In this document: piece by piece, positions 39,317 through 51,421 of the stretch
How the letters are laid out: the number at the start of each line of letters is the position of its first letter
Position numbering within the stretch: the stretch's first letter is position 1
NCBI GenBank assembly: GCA_019973155.2
Contig: BPQB01000029.1
Location: forward strand, 310,001-374,000
Direction of reading: 5' to 3'
Source: Phanerochaete sordida
Taxonomy: Eukaryota > Basidiomycota > Agaricomycetes > Polyporales > Phanerochaetaceae
DNA: 64,000 nt
Translations under genes and position numbers: made by a program
The notes under the pieces: generated by a model
Database searches by the model: none
What the model was told of the DNA's origin: nothing
The model's input: the letters and a program-made list of their open reading frames with translations, nothing else

Positions 39317-41945
39317 CTAGAAGAGGCCGAGCAGGTCGTCTTGCGCCTGCTGCGGCTGCGCCTGTGGCGGCGCGGGGGACGACGACTGGCTGAGGACAGA
39401 CGGCGTCTGCGGCGGCACAGGCGACGGCGCGAGCGGCGTGCCGAACGAGAGCCCGCCGAGCCCGCCGAAGCCGTTCTGCGCGGCCGGCGCGGCCGTGGGC
39501 GCGAGGCTGGCGTTCCCGAATATCGACACGAGGTCGTCGAGCGGGTTGCTCGACGTGCCCGCGAGCAGGTTCGCGGCGGCCGGCGTCGCTGCGAGCGCGG
39601 CGGTCGCGGCGATCCCCGACGGCTGCTCGTCGGTCGCTGGGTCGTCGAAGTTGAGCAGGTTCTCGGACTGCTGGCCCGCGACGACGGTTTGTAGTGCCTT
39701 CTGTGTGACCTGCTTGTCGTCGCCGAGACTGGTGAAGCATCAGGACACGCATATATGCGACTTTGTTGGATGCTACGCACTCTCCGACGCCCCCTTTTAG
39801 CACCGCGTCGGCGCCGATGCGTCCCCGGCCAACGAACGTCTCTGCTGGCTTGTGGTATACACTAGCCAGAGATGAAACCTCGGTCAACAGCTCCTCTAGC
39901 AGGGCAGGAGAGACTGTTGTGCGAGGTAACGATATTGGCGGGCGGTGAGCTAGGACAACGTTCTGCCAATGATTTAGCGCCTCAGCTGATGGCAGGGATT
40001 CTTGCAACCTACCTTCGCAGCACCCGGATCTGTCGACAGCAACCGCCAGTAAATATATGCACGGTCTCGTACATCGGGCGAGTCGCAGTCTTTCGTTGCA
40101 GTGTTCAGAATGCGCTGCACGAGCCCTTGTGATGAGTCCGGCTTGCGCAGGAAGAGCTTCACAACCGCCGTGAGCGTTTGCAGTTGGACCTATGCGGCAG
40201 AATGAGGATCGTCGCAAGTATTCACATGGGCTGACTCACAGGGTATGATTCTTCTGTGAACGTCTCGACGAATATGCCGAGTAGCTCGTCCGCGTTATCG
40301 ATCTTGTTCGCGTACTCGCCGATAATCCAGATCAGCGATGCCTTGGCTTCGGGCTCGTCGAGCTCGTCCAGGTTCGCGCATAGTGTCGGGATGACGCCTT
40401 CGTAAGTGGAGGGGTATTTTCGGAAGATGTCCTGCACGGAGGGAACTCAGTCGTCACCGGCAAATACGCCGGGTATCTGCCGCACCTTCATGACCACGAC
40501 TGCTTCCTGCACAACGTAGCTCACTCGCGTGCCTATCAGCTCGAGCAGCACGTTGACGCAACGTTCGGCGGCCTCGTCGATTTTGATGGCAGTTTGGCCG
40601 ATAGCCTTAATACTCCGCCGCACGAAGTCGACGTCCACCTCCGACGAGTACCTGTACCAATGTAAGACAAACTGTGACTCAGGAAATAAAGGATTGGCGT
40701 ACTCCTTCAACTCGCTGAGAAGCGCGTCAACGTTGTTCTCGCCTGCTAGCCGGACCATAATGTCGAGCTTCTCCACCTTGACGTACAACGGATCGTTGTA
40801 CTTGCAAAAGAAGACGCGCATCTCGTTCGACAGGATGTCTGGTCGCTTCTGGAGGAGGAGGTTGATGTTCCGGAGCGCGACCCACTGTACCTCGGGCGGA
40901 TTCGAGAGCAGAGTGACGAGCGGTGGGGCCATCTTGCGGACAAGCTGCTTCGTCAAGTTCTCCGACTGCACATTCCGCATGTGTATCATGATGACCTAGA
41001 ACAAGCAGCTGGTAGGGATGACGAAGACATTCCTACAGGCAGATCTCGTACCTTCACCGCGGCAAGTACTACGCTCGCGTTCGCATGCTGGAACTGCGGC
41101 ACCACGCGCTCACAGATGTGCTCGCTCTCCTGGTCGTTCTCGGTCTCGTAACGCGCCAGCGCGTTCAAGATCGCGACTCGTCCCCACTCCGAACACTCGT
41201 TCAAGGCGATGAGGAGCTTGCTGAGGACATTATTCGTGATCTGGAAGATGTCTTCGTTGGAGCCTGCCGCGACAGAAGAGTTGTGGATGTCTGTCAGCGC
41301 TGCAACGGTATTCGCAACAACCTGCTTCCGTCAGTAATCTGGTACCGCGACCGCGCGAAGTGGATCGCACCATGGGGTTACTGTCCGCAATCATCTCCCG
41401 CAGCGTCTCCAGGAAGCCATTCTCGATGACCAGCTCCGGCTTCAGGTCGTAGAGTTTCGCGACACAGAGTGCTGCAGTCTTGCGCACGTAAGGGTTCTCG
41501 TCCCGCAAGCACTTCTGCAAGGGGTCGCACAGATAGTCGATGATCTTCTCCGCGCGCAGACAGCCCATAGTCCGGATCGCCAAAGCGCGTACGAGCGGGT
41601 TGGGGTCATCGGTGTCCTTGACGAAGGTGTTCACGGCAAGAATGACGAGTTCAGGCTGTGTCTTGGCGTAGTTCATCAGGTATAGGTATACGAGCTTCTT
41701 CTGCTCGAGGTCATCTGTCTGCATGTTCTTGAGGACGTCAGGGAACAGACCGCTGACGTCTAAGATGCGCATTAGCAGGGGGATTCGCAGCATAGATACA
41801 TAGAGACATACACACCCTTCTGGACGGTCATGTTTGCGATGACACGCTTGATTGCATCCTTGCGCTTCTCCTTGTATTCGCTGTTCAGGTCGGCAGCAAG
41901 CTCAAAGTTCTCGCCTTTGCGTGGAGGAGCGCGAATGCTGGCCAT
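39317..41945 (-). CDS. AP-1 complex subunit beta (clathrin adaptor large chain)
   Basis: Eight exons (41945-41816, 41759-41371, 41321-41052, 40995-40486, 40431-40240, 40189-40013, 39962-39781, 39728-39317) give 753 aa. The adaptin trunk is unmistakable: [52 protein letters not shown] and [15 protein letters not shown]. The protein pairs with gamma-adaptin in the AP-1 coat that sorts cargo between trans-Golgi and endosomes. After the trunk comes a Gly/Ala/Pro-rich hinge with two clathrin-box-like motifs, LLNFD and the C-terminal LLGLF. The ear domain of animal beta-adaptins is absent, as in other fungal beta subunits. The 39780/39728 junction (GA|T) is the least certain. AP-2 beta is the alternative, but sequence and length favour AP-1. 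Confidence 0.93.
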
Positions 41946-42277
41946 CAGGACCGCAAATCGTTATATAGGATACCGGACCAGGGACGAAATGAGCGAACGA
42001 CGGAGAGGAGGGGTAACGGGACGTGGCAGGGTGAAACGGACGAGAGAGATGGGGAGCAGGACGTAACCGCGCCGCGGTAAGCAAGTGTGTAATTACCCGA
42101 TGTAAGAACAGTAAGCTAGCTTTCAGTAACTGGGATAAGATTAGCGAAGGGGATCATAGTAGCTCGACTTACTAGGGTAACAACCTCGAATTAGACTTTC
42201 GAGCCTCTCCTGACTTCTCTCATTCTCCTCCAGACTCACCCGCCACAAAATTAGCGAAGCTCGCCAAAGCCAAAAAT
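41946..42277. promoter_or_regulatory. Shared divergent promoter region of AP-1 beta and Rrp41
   Basis: 332 bp separate two divergently transcribed housekeeping genes; no TATA box seen, C/T-rich tract (gacttctctcattctcctcc) before the Rrp41 start. Confidence 0.5.
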
Positions 42278-43219
42278 ATGGTACTTTTGCGCACTCAGTT
42301 CATCACGCTCAACGACTAACGCGTCGTGAAGGCATCCAGGGTAGAGATCTTGAACGACGATGGCTACCGGTCGGACGGACGACGACAGTTCGAGCTTCGC
42401 GATATTACTATGGATCTCTCCCAGCGGGGGACCGCCGACGGCTCGGCAATGATCACACACGGCTTGACTCAAGTCGTCGTGTCCGTCTTCGGACCAAGAG
42501 AGGCGAAGCAGCGCTCGCAAACGCTTCATGACCGCGCCGTACTGAACGTGGAGGTGAATATCGCGCCGTTTAGCACTGGAGAGCGGAGGAAACGGAATCG
42601 GGGCGACAAGTGAGTGCTTCTTTCGGGCTTTGGGCTTACCGTATGAAACCTGCTACGACGTCCGGCCGTGGCTGGGGATGGCTGACCCCGTATTCGTAGA
42701 CGAATCCTCGAGTTCGCGTCGGCCATCAAGTCAACCTTCGAGCCAGTCGTCCAGACCTCCCTCTACCCACGGTCGCAAATAGACATCTTCGTGCACGTAT
42801 TGCAGCAAGACGGCGGTCTGTTGCAGGCGAGCATCAACGCGACTACTCTTGCCTTGGTTGGCGCGGGCATCCCCCTCCTAGACCTTGTTTGCGCTGTGAC
42901 TGGCGGCGTACACTCAACATCACCTATGCTTGACTTGACGACCCTCGAAGAAAACGATATTCCCAACCTCACCGTCGCTGTCATGCCGAAGACAGGGACC
43001 GTCACCCTGGTCACGATGGAGACTCGTCTGCACGTCGACCGGTTCGCCGACATCTTCAAGCTTGCATGCGAAGCCGGGCAAGTTATTCACAAAGAGATGA
43101 AGCGGGCTGTGCGTGCGCGCACGCAAAGGCTGGTGGACGCTATGGATGTCGGCGCCAGGCCATCCGTCGGTATTGGAGAAAATGTAGACAAAGACGTCAC
43201 GATGCATGACTTTGAATGA
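42278..43219 (+). CDS. Exosome complex component Rrp41 (Ski6)
   Basis: The conserved protein start (SRVEILNDDGYRSDGRR) has no ATG in its own exon. The solution is a start-codon exon, ATG at 42278-42280, an intron 42281-42331 with a strong branch site (CGACTAAC) and an AAG acceptor, then exons 42332-42609 and 42700-43219, giving 266 aa beginning MASRVEIL. RNase PH fold motifs: DGRRQFELRDI, GSAMITHGLTQVVVSVFGP, and the AGIPLLDLVCAVTGG strand. Rrp41 pairs with Rrp45 in the catalytically inactive ring of the RNA exosome, nuclear and cytoplasmic. The long C-terminal tail (DKDVTMHDFE) is acidic. Divergent from AP-1 beta. Confidence 0.93.
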
Positions 43220-43555
43220 ATGAGGTATATGCACAGCTTGCAGAGCGACACTAATGAATGCGCCTCGTCAAATTGCAGGCCCTTTCATGCTCACAACGCC
43301 CATCCGGCAAAATGTGTTCGCGTAAAAAACGTGTAGGTGTCCAGGCCATCCGTGTTTCACCTGATGGCAGCTTTCCCTGATCGCCTGTGATAATGGGCCA
43401 CGACGTATCGTTTAGCGAGCAAATAAAGGTTGACCACCGCGACGCGGCATCAACTACATAAAGCTGTCTTTCATCCCTCGCTCGAGTCACTACCACTCTT
43501 ACCCCTACCACCACCATCGTCACCACAGCTACCATTGCGACACCCCCCCTGCCAT

Positions 43556-44557
43556 ATGTCGAAATTTCTGAAGAAGGAGCAGTTCGACGTCGATGCCTTC
43601 TGCGCGTCGTGGACCGACGCGCCAGTCCCTAAATGGCACGGTATTCCCGACCGCGACGGATCAGTCGCCGACTGGCTCGCGAAACTGGAAGGCGGGCTGA
43701 AGGAGCGCAAGGTGCCCAAGGACTACTGGCACGACGTCGCGTTCAAGTACATGGGAGACCGTGCCACCAGGGCTTGGGTCTTCGTCGGCGCGGCCACTGC
43801 GCATATGTTCGGAAGCAAGTTCAAGTGGAACTGGAAACGCTACAAGAAGGTCATGATCCTCGTGCCTTGTCAGTCTTGATACGCACTGTGCTATGCTGTT
43901 ACGCTGACTGTCTTCACAGGGGGGACTCTGGTCAACGATCCCTGGTACAAGCGACTCACCTGGCAGATCAAGCAACAACTGCAACCCCCACCCTCTCCCC
44001 CACCGCCTCCACCACCTCCGGTCAAGCAGCCTTTCCTAAGGAGGTCCCGTACGGTGAAAGACGACGTGAAGAAACCTTCCGAGCGACCAGAGCCTCAGCG
44101 CACCGCCAGCCTCTTCACCTTCGGTAGCAGCTCGAACGCGGAAAGCTCTAAGACGGCCACCGTGAAGAAGAAGGCAGACCCGCCCAAGGAGAAAGAGAAA
44201 GAGAAGAGCATGTCCGCCTTCCTCGTCAAAGCCTCGAAAGACGGTGCGTCGTCGCGCATGACGACACGGGCTGCCTCTAAACAGCGAGCTCCAGAGTTCG
44301 ACGGACTGAACATTCCACCCGAGTGGCTCGTCATCGTCCTGGAGGCACTGAAAGGCCTCAGCTCCGAGTACCCCGTCGCTATGAGCGCGGCGTCTGCTGT
44401 CCTCATCGCCATGGGCACTATCCCTTCCCTGCCCGTGGTGTCAGCTGGGGCCGCTGGCGTGTTCCTTGCCAGCGGCACTGCGCAAACACTTGGGTCGCTC
44501 GCCGTCGGACTCGGTACCCTGCTGAGTGCGCAGCAGGCGGGCCTCATTGACAAGTAG
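43556..44557 (+). CDS. Hypothetical protein with proline-rich centre and hydrophobic C-terminus
   Basis: Exons 43556-43868 and 43920-44557 give 316 aa. The N-terminal domain (DAFCASWTDAPVPKWHGIP, KDYWHDVAFKYMGD) ends in a basic, possibly amphipathic helix region (KFKWNWKRYKKVM). A polyproline run and a charged, Lys/Glu-rich linker follow (KKKADPPKEKEKEK). The last 75 residues form two or three hydrophobic, Ala/Gly-rich helices (AASAVLIAMGTIPSLPVV, LGSLAVGLGTLLSAQQ) that could insert in a membrane. There is no signal peptide. I do not recognise the family. Confidence 0.8.
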
Positions 44558-45036
44558 CCCACTCGAAGCCTGCTCGCCGGTCTTGTCTCCATACCACTCC
44601 AATCTCCTTCATTTCGTCTCCGTGCTTGGACTCCTTGAGGTATCATGGCCGCTAGCCGGTCTGTATTTATATATCGTGCCTTCCAATTGTATGTCTTTGG
44701 GTATTCGCGGTGCCTGTTTGGACAGGATAGGTTTCGACGTTTGGCGCGCATCCCATCTAGCACATCAGTTGAGAGGGTGATACCGTGATACTGACATTTT
44801 CGCAGGCTCAGCTCGCGGACCTGGTTCGCGGACAATTCAGACATCGTAAGCGGGCACAGTCTCTGCGAAACGCACTTCATCTGGCGCTGTTTCCGGGCGG
44901 GGTACCCAGCATGTGCGCTGTGCGGTTGTAAGGCCGCGGCATTCTGCATCCACATGTCCCCATGGATCAGATATCGAAGCCGGTATGCGCGTGCAAATCA
45001 CGTCTTCTCAGATGAAGCTGTGTGACCGCAGGTGCA
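44558..45036. other. Intergenic, no gene seen
   Basis: 3' flank of the preceding gene and promoter of DUF924 copy B. Confidence 0.4.
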
Positions 45037-45050
45037 TGGGTATATAAGTC
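45037..45050 (+). promoter_or_regulatory. Core promoter TATA motif of DUF924 copy B
   Basis: TGGGTATATAAGTC, 46 nt before the start codon and identical to the element before copy A. Confidence 0.75.
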
Positions 45051-45095
45051 CCGCATTCGCAGACAGTCGAGTCAAAGGAGTACCCAGTCACTACT

Positions 45096-46144
45096 ATGGT
45101 AAGCGAATCGTTTAGCTGCCATGAACACCTTGCTGATACAAGATCTTATCTTCACAGGGGAACGCGGAAAGCATCGACCTCTCGAAGGTACTCACTCCGG
45201 AGCTGTTTGAGGCTCTCCGTCGCGTGCATCTGCCGTGGGCCGAGGACAAGCCCCTCGACTATTACGCCGTTGCGAAAGCGTTCTTCGCTGGCGAGCCGGA
45301 CACCCGTCCGGAGTTCTACAAACTCGCATTCCACAAGGTGCTCAAGCCGCTCTCGACGCTTGGTGTCGAGAATGTGCCCGACATGATGCAGTTCCTTCCT
45401 CCGCCTGAGGCACCCAACTTTCCCTCGCAGGCCCTCGGGCTCATGCTTCTGCTCGACCAGGTCCCGCGTTCCATCTTCTCCGGTGTGAACGGTCGGTATA
45501 CAAACAGCTACTTCGACGTCATCGCGCAGAAGCTCACGCTGCGCCTGCTCGCACTCCCGGCGCACCTACGTCCGGATAGCACGGAGCGGCTCACCGCGCA
45601 GGGGTGGAGCCTCGATTACGCCACGGCCGCGCGCTTCTGGTTCTACGCGCCGCTCATCCACTCCGAGAACCTCGAGTTCCATGGGATGCAGCTCCTTCTG
45701 GTCGACGACATGCGCCGCGTCGTCGAGAAGAGCGTCGGGAGGACAGACCCGGCGCGCGCGACGATGACGGACGACCTCAAGGACATCTACGGCTTCGCCA
45801 AGCTCCTGCGCTCTGCTCCCATCCGCGAGGGCATCGACATGGGCGACTTCTTTTTCTGGCTGCTCCGCCTCGCCGTCCTCCACGTCCCCCTCATCCAGGA
45901 GTTCGGTCGCTACCCGTACCGCAACAACTCCGTTGGGCGCGTGTCGACGGCAGCGGAGGAGCAGTACGCTAAGGATACGGACTATTTCGCGATGGAGAGG
46001 GACGAGGAGGTCATCAAGAAGATTCGCGCAGACGTTGAGGCGGGTATCTGGAGCCCCCTGCAGGATGAGCCGAGGTTTAGCGGAGCGAAGGATGAAAAGA
46101 TTGTCGCACACATTTGGAGCAAGGTGATTGGCAAGGAGGAGTAG
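45096..46144 (+). CDS. DUF924 family protein, copy B
   Basis: ATG exon 45096-45098, a 59-nt intron (GTAAGC...ACAG), exon 45158-46144; 329 aa, the same length as copy A on the other side of the retrotransposon. It starts MGNAESIDLSKVLTPELFE. Conserved blocks shared with copy A: LPWAEDKPLDYYAV, QFLPPPEAPNFPSQALGL, FWFYAPLIHSE, PYRNNSVGRVST, and the C-terminus GAKDEKIVAHIW. Family function unknown. Copies A and B differ mainly in residues 170-230 (for example LLVDDMRRVVEKSVGR against LMEDLRSEVEACVGK), enough for distinct roles. Confidence 0.92.
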
Positions 46145-46588
46145 CAAGTGAGACTTGTCTTCAACATCCCAGACCAATAAATTCCGCATTTAAGCCTTTT
46201 CGTTCCAGCTTCGACACGGCTGTTGTCGGCCAGCACTGGACTCGGATGGAGATTCACACGAGGTACGACTTCTGACGTTTGATCCTGTGAACACACAGGA
46301 TCTGCAGCTCAATTACTGGACGACACGCGTTGTCTGAGACACGAGTAGTCAACGTGTCAACGGGTACGCCTCGTGTACAGAACGTCTCCGAACGACAACC
46401 CAACACCACAGATCGCGTATATATGGTGGGAGTCATCGAAGTATCGCCCGTTCACCTATCCCAACCCGTGAGTCTGCATCCCTCACTCCAGTCTCTCGCG
46501 AGCCTTGCGGGATGTCCGAGAAATACTCAGCTGACTCCGTGTTTCTTTCATTATAGCACACCAAACCTCTGTCGACAAGTGCAATTCA
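46145..46588. other. Intergenic with TATA-like motif
   Basis: A TATATAT motif near 46417 lies about 170 nt before the F-box gene start. No ORF supported; the 192-codon ORF at 46330-46908 is out of frame with the F-box protein. Confidence 0.4.
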
Positions 46589-48706
46589 ATGACAAGAAAT
46601 TATACCTCGTTGTCGAGATCGACCGTCGCCCGGAGCCTTGCCCCGGAGATCATATCGTTAATCCTGGAGCAAATGATAACGTACCGTGTGGAGGAGAGGG
46701 CCGAAAACCCCAAGCGTGGCCTATCGAAGTGCAGTCTGACCTGTACCCATTGGGCACAGGTAATTCGCCCAACGCTATTCAAACACCTTCGCCTGAGGAA
46801 CAAACAAGACGGTGCGCAACTTCGCGAATTCCTCGAAGCACCTCCAACGCTGAATGTTCCGATATCGAACTGCATACACCAGCTCCAGCTCCGCGTCGAC
46901 GCCGGTGAACAAGACGCTTCGTGGATATATCACTTACATTCATATACCCAACGTATGCCTCACTTTCGCGGCGTCGAGCTCGACCTCATCGGCTTTCGAT
47001 ACCCCGCAAGACCGTCACGCGCGAGCGATTCTCCAAGAAATCAAATGCCAAGCTTCCTGTCGCGTTCCCTCCCCTACACTCTTCCCATATCCACGCTTCA
47101 CATCCGATGTCTAGTCCTACGAAGCTTCCAGTTCCAGAGCGAGCTGCATCTATCTCGTTTTATCGGCAGCATCAAAACTCTGGAGCGATTGACCTTGGCT
47201 TGTTTGGTATTTCGGCGCACAATCGCTCCTGAAAATCGGCAACATATGCGTCGCGCAATGACGATGGAAAAGCTGTCTTGGATTGAAGTGGAGAAGTGCG
47301 GAGATGATGACCTTTGGACACAATTTCGTCTGGGCGTATCGCTTCTCAACGTCAGCAATCGCCTCAAGGTCGAAGGGTCGCTTCTGGAGATGCTATTCAT
47401 GGCATTCAAATATCTGCTGCCGCCCTCCTTTTCCCGTGTATCCGTCAGGGTGGACGATGCTCGTACGTGACACAGCTAATTTCGCTGCAGTCTATGCCCT
47501 GATGGTCATCGTTCTCCGCAGAACACGCCTGTCTCATCCACGCATTCTCCGCCGCAAAGCCAAGCGTATCCGCGCATCGTTCCGCGCAGAATTCGATTGG
47601 GGATCTTGAACTACGTCTCGAGTTTGGTCCACCAGCAACCAAGGCTGGAACAAGTCGTCCGCAAGTCTCGGCACTCAAGCTTCTCAAGCTCTGGACAATC
47701 ACCGTCCACAGGGCACACTGCAGCATTGACGAGCTCCAATGCTTACATTGGAATCGCTTTGACAGCTATATCAGGCCCCATATCGAGCACCTACCTCCGC
47801 TCAGAGTGGAAATCGTCAAGGACGGTCTGATGTTCGCACACCTTGTCTGCAAAATCATTGCCGGCCACCTACTGCAATCGACGTATTCCGCCCGCAAGCT
47901 TGGCCTGCAGTTCTTCGCTACGCCACCAAGTGGCTATTTATACGACGCCCACTTGCCTGACGAAATCTTTCCAGATAGCCTCATATCCACGGCTCGCGAA
48001 AACCGAGAAGTGCGATTCAACATCGTTCCCTGCAGCCCTCCGCCGGACTTCAAGCTGTGGCTCGATTCGGACAATCTCGACGCCCTCAAGGGCTATACGC
48101 AGGGCTTAATCTGGGGAATGATGGAGCACTATCGACTGGCCTCGCCCTGGGAGGCGCAGCGTCGCGTGATAGTCAATAGGGATCCCGAAATCAGACCGTC
48201 TGTGGGGTACACTGCGAGTCGGCAGAGCTGGAAGCTGTGTCACATCGTCAAACAAGAATATCTACCGTTACCAGTAGATGCAGCGAGGTATAGTGGCGCA
48301 AGTGATCCAAGGTCGGACACGAGCAAAGAGGCGCAGTGGGCAGGGAGGAGGCCGGGGCGGACCGACGCGCGCTACAAGGCGTACAACCTCGACCAAAACG
48401 TCAGCGTCCTTCAGATCGCCAATGACATACGCGAGGCGACAAGATACAACGTCGAGCGGGAGGTCGTCGGCTGGACTCGGAGGTGCGTTTTACATAGTAG
48501 TCTCGTTGCGTGTCCTAGAGCTGACGTGTGCATATAGACGGAGAGCCGTCCCCGGCCTCACGGCGGACCCATGGTGGACAACCAAGAAGTCCTATTCGGA
48601 TCCTACAGCCTTCAACGAGCCTACCAGAAGTGATCAAGTCAAAGTCCGCCGCGCCGGATGCTGGGAACACGCTTGCAAAAGGTCCCAGTGGACGCTGAAA
48701 TGCTAG
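46589..48706 (+). CDS. F-box-like protein with long unrelated C-terminal region
   Basis: Exons 46589-47462, 47522-48482 and 48538-48706 give 667 aa. The start resembles the F-box-like/LRR proteins abundant in agaricomycetes: SLAPEIISLILEQMI followed by a Cys/Trp-containing helix (KCSLTCTHWAQVIRP). Leucine-rich segments follow (TLHIRCLVLRSFQF, SIKTLERLTLACLVF). The region after about residue 420 (LQFFATPPSGYLYDAHLP, WDxxxxY-type clusters near PWEAQRRVIVNRDP) is not F-box-like, and I recognise nothing in it. Both introns are supported by frame, but a fusion of two neighbouring genes by my model cannot be excluded. Such proteins recruit substrates to SCF ubiquitin ligases. Confidence 0.7.
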
Positions 48707-49022
48707 GAGAGAAGTGGGAGTTGCGGCTATTGCTTCAGCAAATGAAACGTTTACTGCACAAAATGATAGTAATCGGAGACAGAATATGTACCCTGCTCAC
48801 GCTACGAAGGTTGTACGAAGGCTTGGGAGCCTCCGCGGCTATGGACGCGTTTTGTTTGTACTTGTTTGAAACGCTACATCACGTGCGAGTTTGTACGCTC
48901 CCCGTGTCCGCGAGTCTCATACAGCCTTCACCTCAATCTACCCGTTCCTCATCCTCTGCCATCTCTATCTCACCGGCTGCGCCCCACTGAAAAGACCCTG
49001 CAATTGTTTCTAAGCTACAAAC
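48707..49022. other. Intergenic, no gene seen
   Basis: 3' flank of the F-box gene and C/T-rich leader of the SWIB gene. Confidence 0.4.
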
Positions 49023-50582
49023 ATGGAGATGCAAAAGCCCCCCGCGAAGCGACGCAAGCTCGTGGACAAGAACATCCCGAATGCGCTCCTCCATTCGCCG
49101 GAGTACACGGTGGACTCGCAGATGTACCAGGACCTCGTGGAAATGGAGCGCAAGCTCGACTGGACGATCACGCGCAAGCGCACGGAGGTGCAGGACACGC
49201 TCACCCGGCCCATGACGGTGCGTGCGGCGGCCATGGCGTTCGGAATGTCGCTGAAACGGACGAGCAGACGACGCGCACTTTGCGCGTGTTCCTAAGCCAT
49301 ACGGTGTCTGGACAGCCGTGGCAGCAGACAGAGGGTGCCCAGCCGGAGGTGAATGCGGAGACGGGCGAGGGTGCCCCGGCGTGGCAGCTGAAGATCGAGG
49401 GACGGCTCCTTGAGGTGCGTACCATCCCCTCTCTAAGTACTCCACGACTCACGTGTCACATCCTTTGCAGCTACCAAACCAGCGTTCGAAGGACCGCACA
49501 CCGCCGCGGAAGTTCTCTACATTTATCAAGCATATGGTCGTTGAACTCGAGAGGGACCCTGCACAATACCCGGACAGCAATGTTGTCGAGGTATGCACGA
49601 ACTGCGAATACCCCACTTATTGGTTCTCACATGGAGGCAGTGGACAAGAAACCCAGCACAGAATGTCCCGCCACTTGACGGATTCGCGGTCCGAAGAAGG
49701 GGCGACGTTCCGTTGAAGATACGGGTCGTCATGCACTTAGAACAGCAGCCTGAGGTATATCGTGTTCATGCAGAGCTTGGTGAGTAGGAACTCGCTGTCG
49801 CCTGCTGCATCTTTCTGATTATTATCACAGGAAACCTCCTTGGTATCAAGGAAGACACAAGAGTGGGCGTTGTACAGGCTCTGTGGAACTACATCAAGCT
49901 GCAAGACCTTCAAGACAAGGTCGATAGGCGACTCATTCGCGCTGATGCTCAACTTCGAGGAGTACATCACATGTCTCTGACGCCTTCTGCCCTGCTAACC
50001 GGTGCTTCTAGATATTCGGAGCCGACGCGATACAATTCCAACAAATACCCGATCGCGTCAACCGCTTCCTTGGGAAGGCTGATCCAATAGTTCTTCATTA
50101 TACTCTAGACCCGACTGTACCGCCCCCAGAGAAGCCTATGGCGTACGACATCGAGGTGAAGATGGACGACACAGCGATGAAGAGCCGCATTAGCCACGTT
50201 TCCGTGAACATGGCCACGGAGAGCGCAAAGGAGCTCGCGAAGATAGACGACGAGGTGCGCCCTCCTGTTATCTCTTCACCTCTCCTGGCTCACGGCTCCC
50301 CAGATCGCGCTGCACATGCAGTCTCTCCAGAACTCACATCTGAAACGCACCTTCCTCAAGTCGTTTGCGGACAAGCCGCAGGAGTTCATCCAGACATGGC
50401 TCGAGTCGCAGTCACGCGACTTGGAGACGGTCCTCGGTAGCGGCCCGAGCGAGGGCTCGACTGTCCGGCAAGACGACCTTCGGCGCAGCGAGTACTTCCG
50501 CTTGCCGTGGGTTGAGGAGGCTGTCGCGGTGCAGGAGGGCCTGCGGCTGGCTGCAAAAGCGAATCCTGCTCTGGGACAGTAA
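49023..50582 (+). CDS. SWI/SNF-type chromatin remodelling subunit with SWIB domain (Snf12/Rsc6/SMARCD)
   Basis: Seven exons (49023-49217, 49268-49414, 49471-49590, 49641-49779, 49831-49961, 50012-50254, 50304-50582) give 417 aa. N-terminus PPAKRRKLVDKNIPNALL is a likely nuclear signal. TLRVFLSHTVSGQPWQ and GAPAWQLKIEGRLLE are the conserved block before the SWIB domain of BAF60/SMARCD proteins. KFSTFIKHMVVELERDP and PLDGFAVRRRGD follow, and the SWIB core is LGNLLGIKEDTRVGVVQALW through IKLQDLQDKVDRRLIRAD. The C-terminal helical part (ALHMQSLQNSHLKRTFL) is also family-typical. The yeast homologues are Snf12 in SWI/SNF and Rsc6 in RSC; which complex applies here is not decidable. Confidence 0.92.
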
Positions 50583-50775
50583 CTGTATTAGATCCGCCGG
50601 AACATATTGCTTTACCACTGCTCTTCTGTCCTCTATTCTTCTTCCTACTCAGTATTGCTGTGTGAGAGGTGGTGTTTGTGCCTCAGCCTGAGCTCGGACG
50701 CGTGGGAATATCGCGTCCATTTCCGATGGCGCTGCTGCCTTGCCCGTTACCACTACCACTCTCCGCACATCGACC

Positions 50776-51421
50776 ATGGACGTGAACTTCAGGAAGATTG
50801 ACATCGACCAGTATGACGAGGACGTCCTCCTAGACAGCGAGCTTTACGAGGCGGACCCGCGGGACCCTGCCCAGGTCTTGGATGACACGAAGCAGAAGGC
50901 GACCGCCGTACGCAGCTCACTCTCGAAGTACGCACTTGCCCCGTAACATGCGTTTCACAGCGGGCTCACGAAAGCTGTCTGTAGAGGAGACATAGTTGGC
51001 GCTCTTACCCTTGTTCTGGCCGATGCGCCTTACGGACCGAACGTGGAGGAGGCGAAGGTGCGTAATGACTGCGCGTCACGGCCGCACATGCTCATGCACG
51101 TCCCCACCGCGTAGAACCTGAACCTTCAGACTCTCGTCACCATCCTGAACAGCACAAAGGCGACGGAGATCCCTGGCGTCGTCCGGGGCCTGTCGCAAGA
51201 CACGCAGGACACCCTCATGAAGTACCTCTACAAGGGCATGGGTCTGCCAGGATGGGGAGATGTCAGCGGGAGTGTGCTGTTGGGCTGGCACGAGAAGGTA
51301 CGCGAGCTGTGCAGCAGCCTTCCTGCGACGCGATGGCTGACTTGGCTCCTGTCCCCAGCTGACAGAGGTTGCGGGCACTGGTTGCATCGTCAGGGCCATG
51401 ACGGATAGAAGACTGGTTTAA
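50776..51421 (+). CDS. Arp2/3 complex subunit 5 (p16-Arc, ARPC5)
   Basis: Exons 50776-50927, 50961-51057, 51115-51297 and 51359-51421 give 164 aa. Typical sequence: MDVNFRKIDIDQYDED at the start, LTLVLADAPYG in the middle and the C-terminal VLLGWHEKLTEVAGTGCIVR. ARPC5 is the small helical subunit that stabilises the Arp2/3 actin-nucleating complex at endocytic patches. The first intron (33 nt) is the shortest in this gene and close to the lower limit; no alternative keeps the frame as well. The usual length is about 150 aa. Confidence 0.92.

Noticed and set aside
39126..40217. 363-codon minus-strand ORF
   Set aside because: It merges one real AP-1 beta exon (40 kb end) with intron sequence and an out-of-frame reading of the last exon; the spliced model explains the conserved sequence.
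43556..44557. Tail-anchored apoptosis- or pore-type protein
   Set aside because: The hydrophobic C-terminus is suggestive but I see no motif that justifies naming a function.
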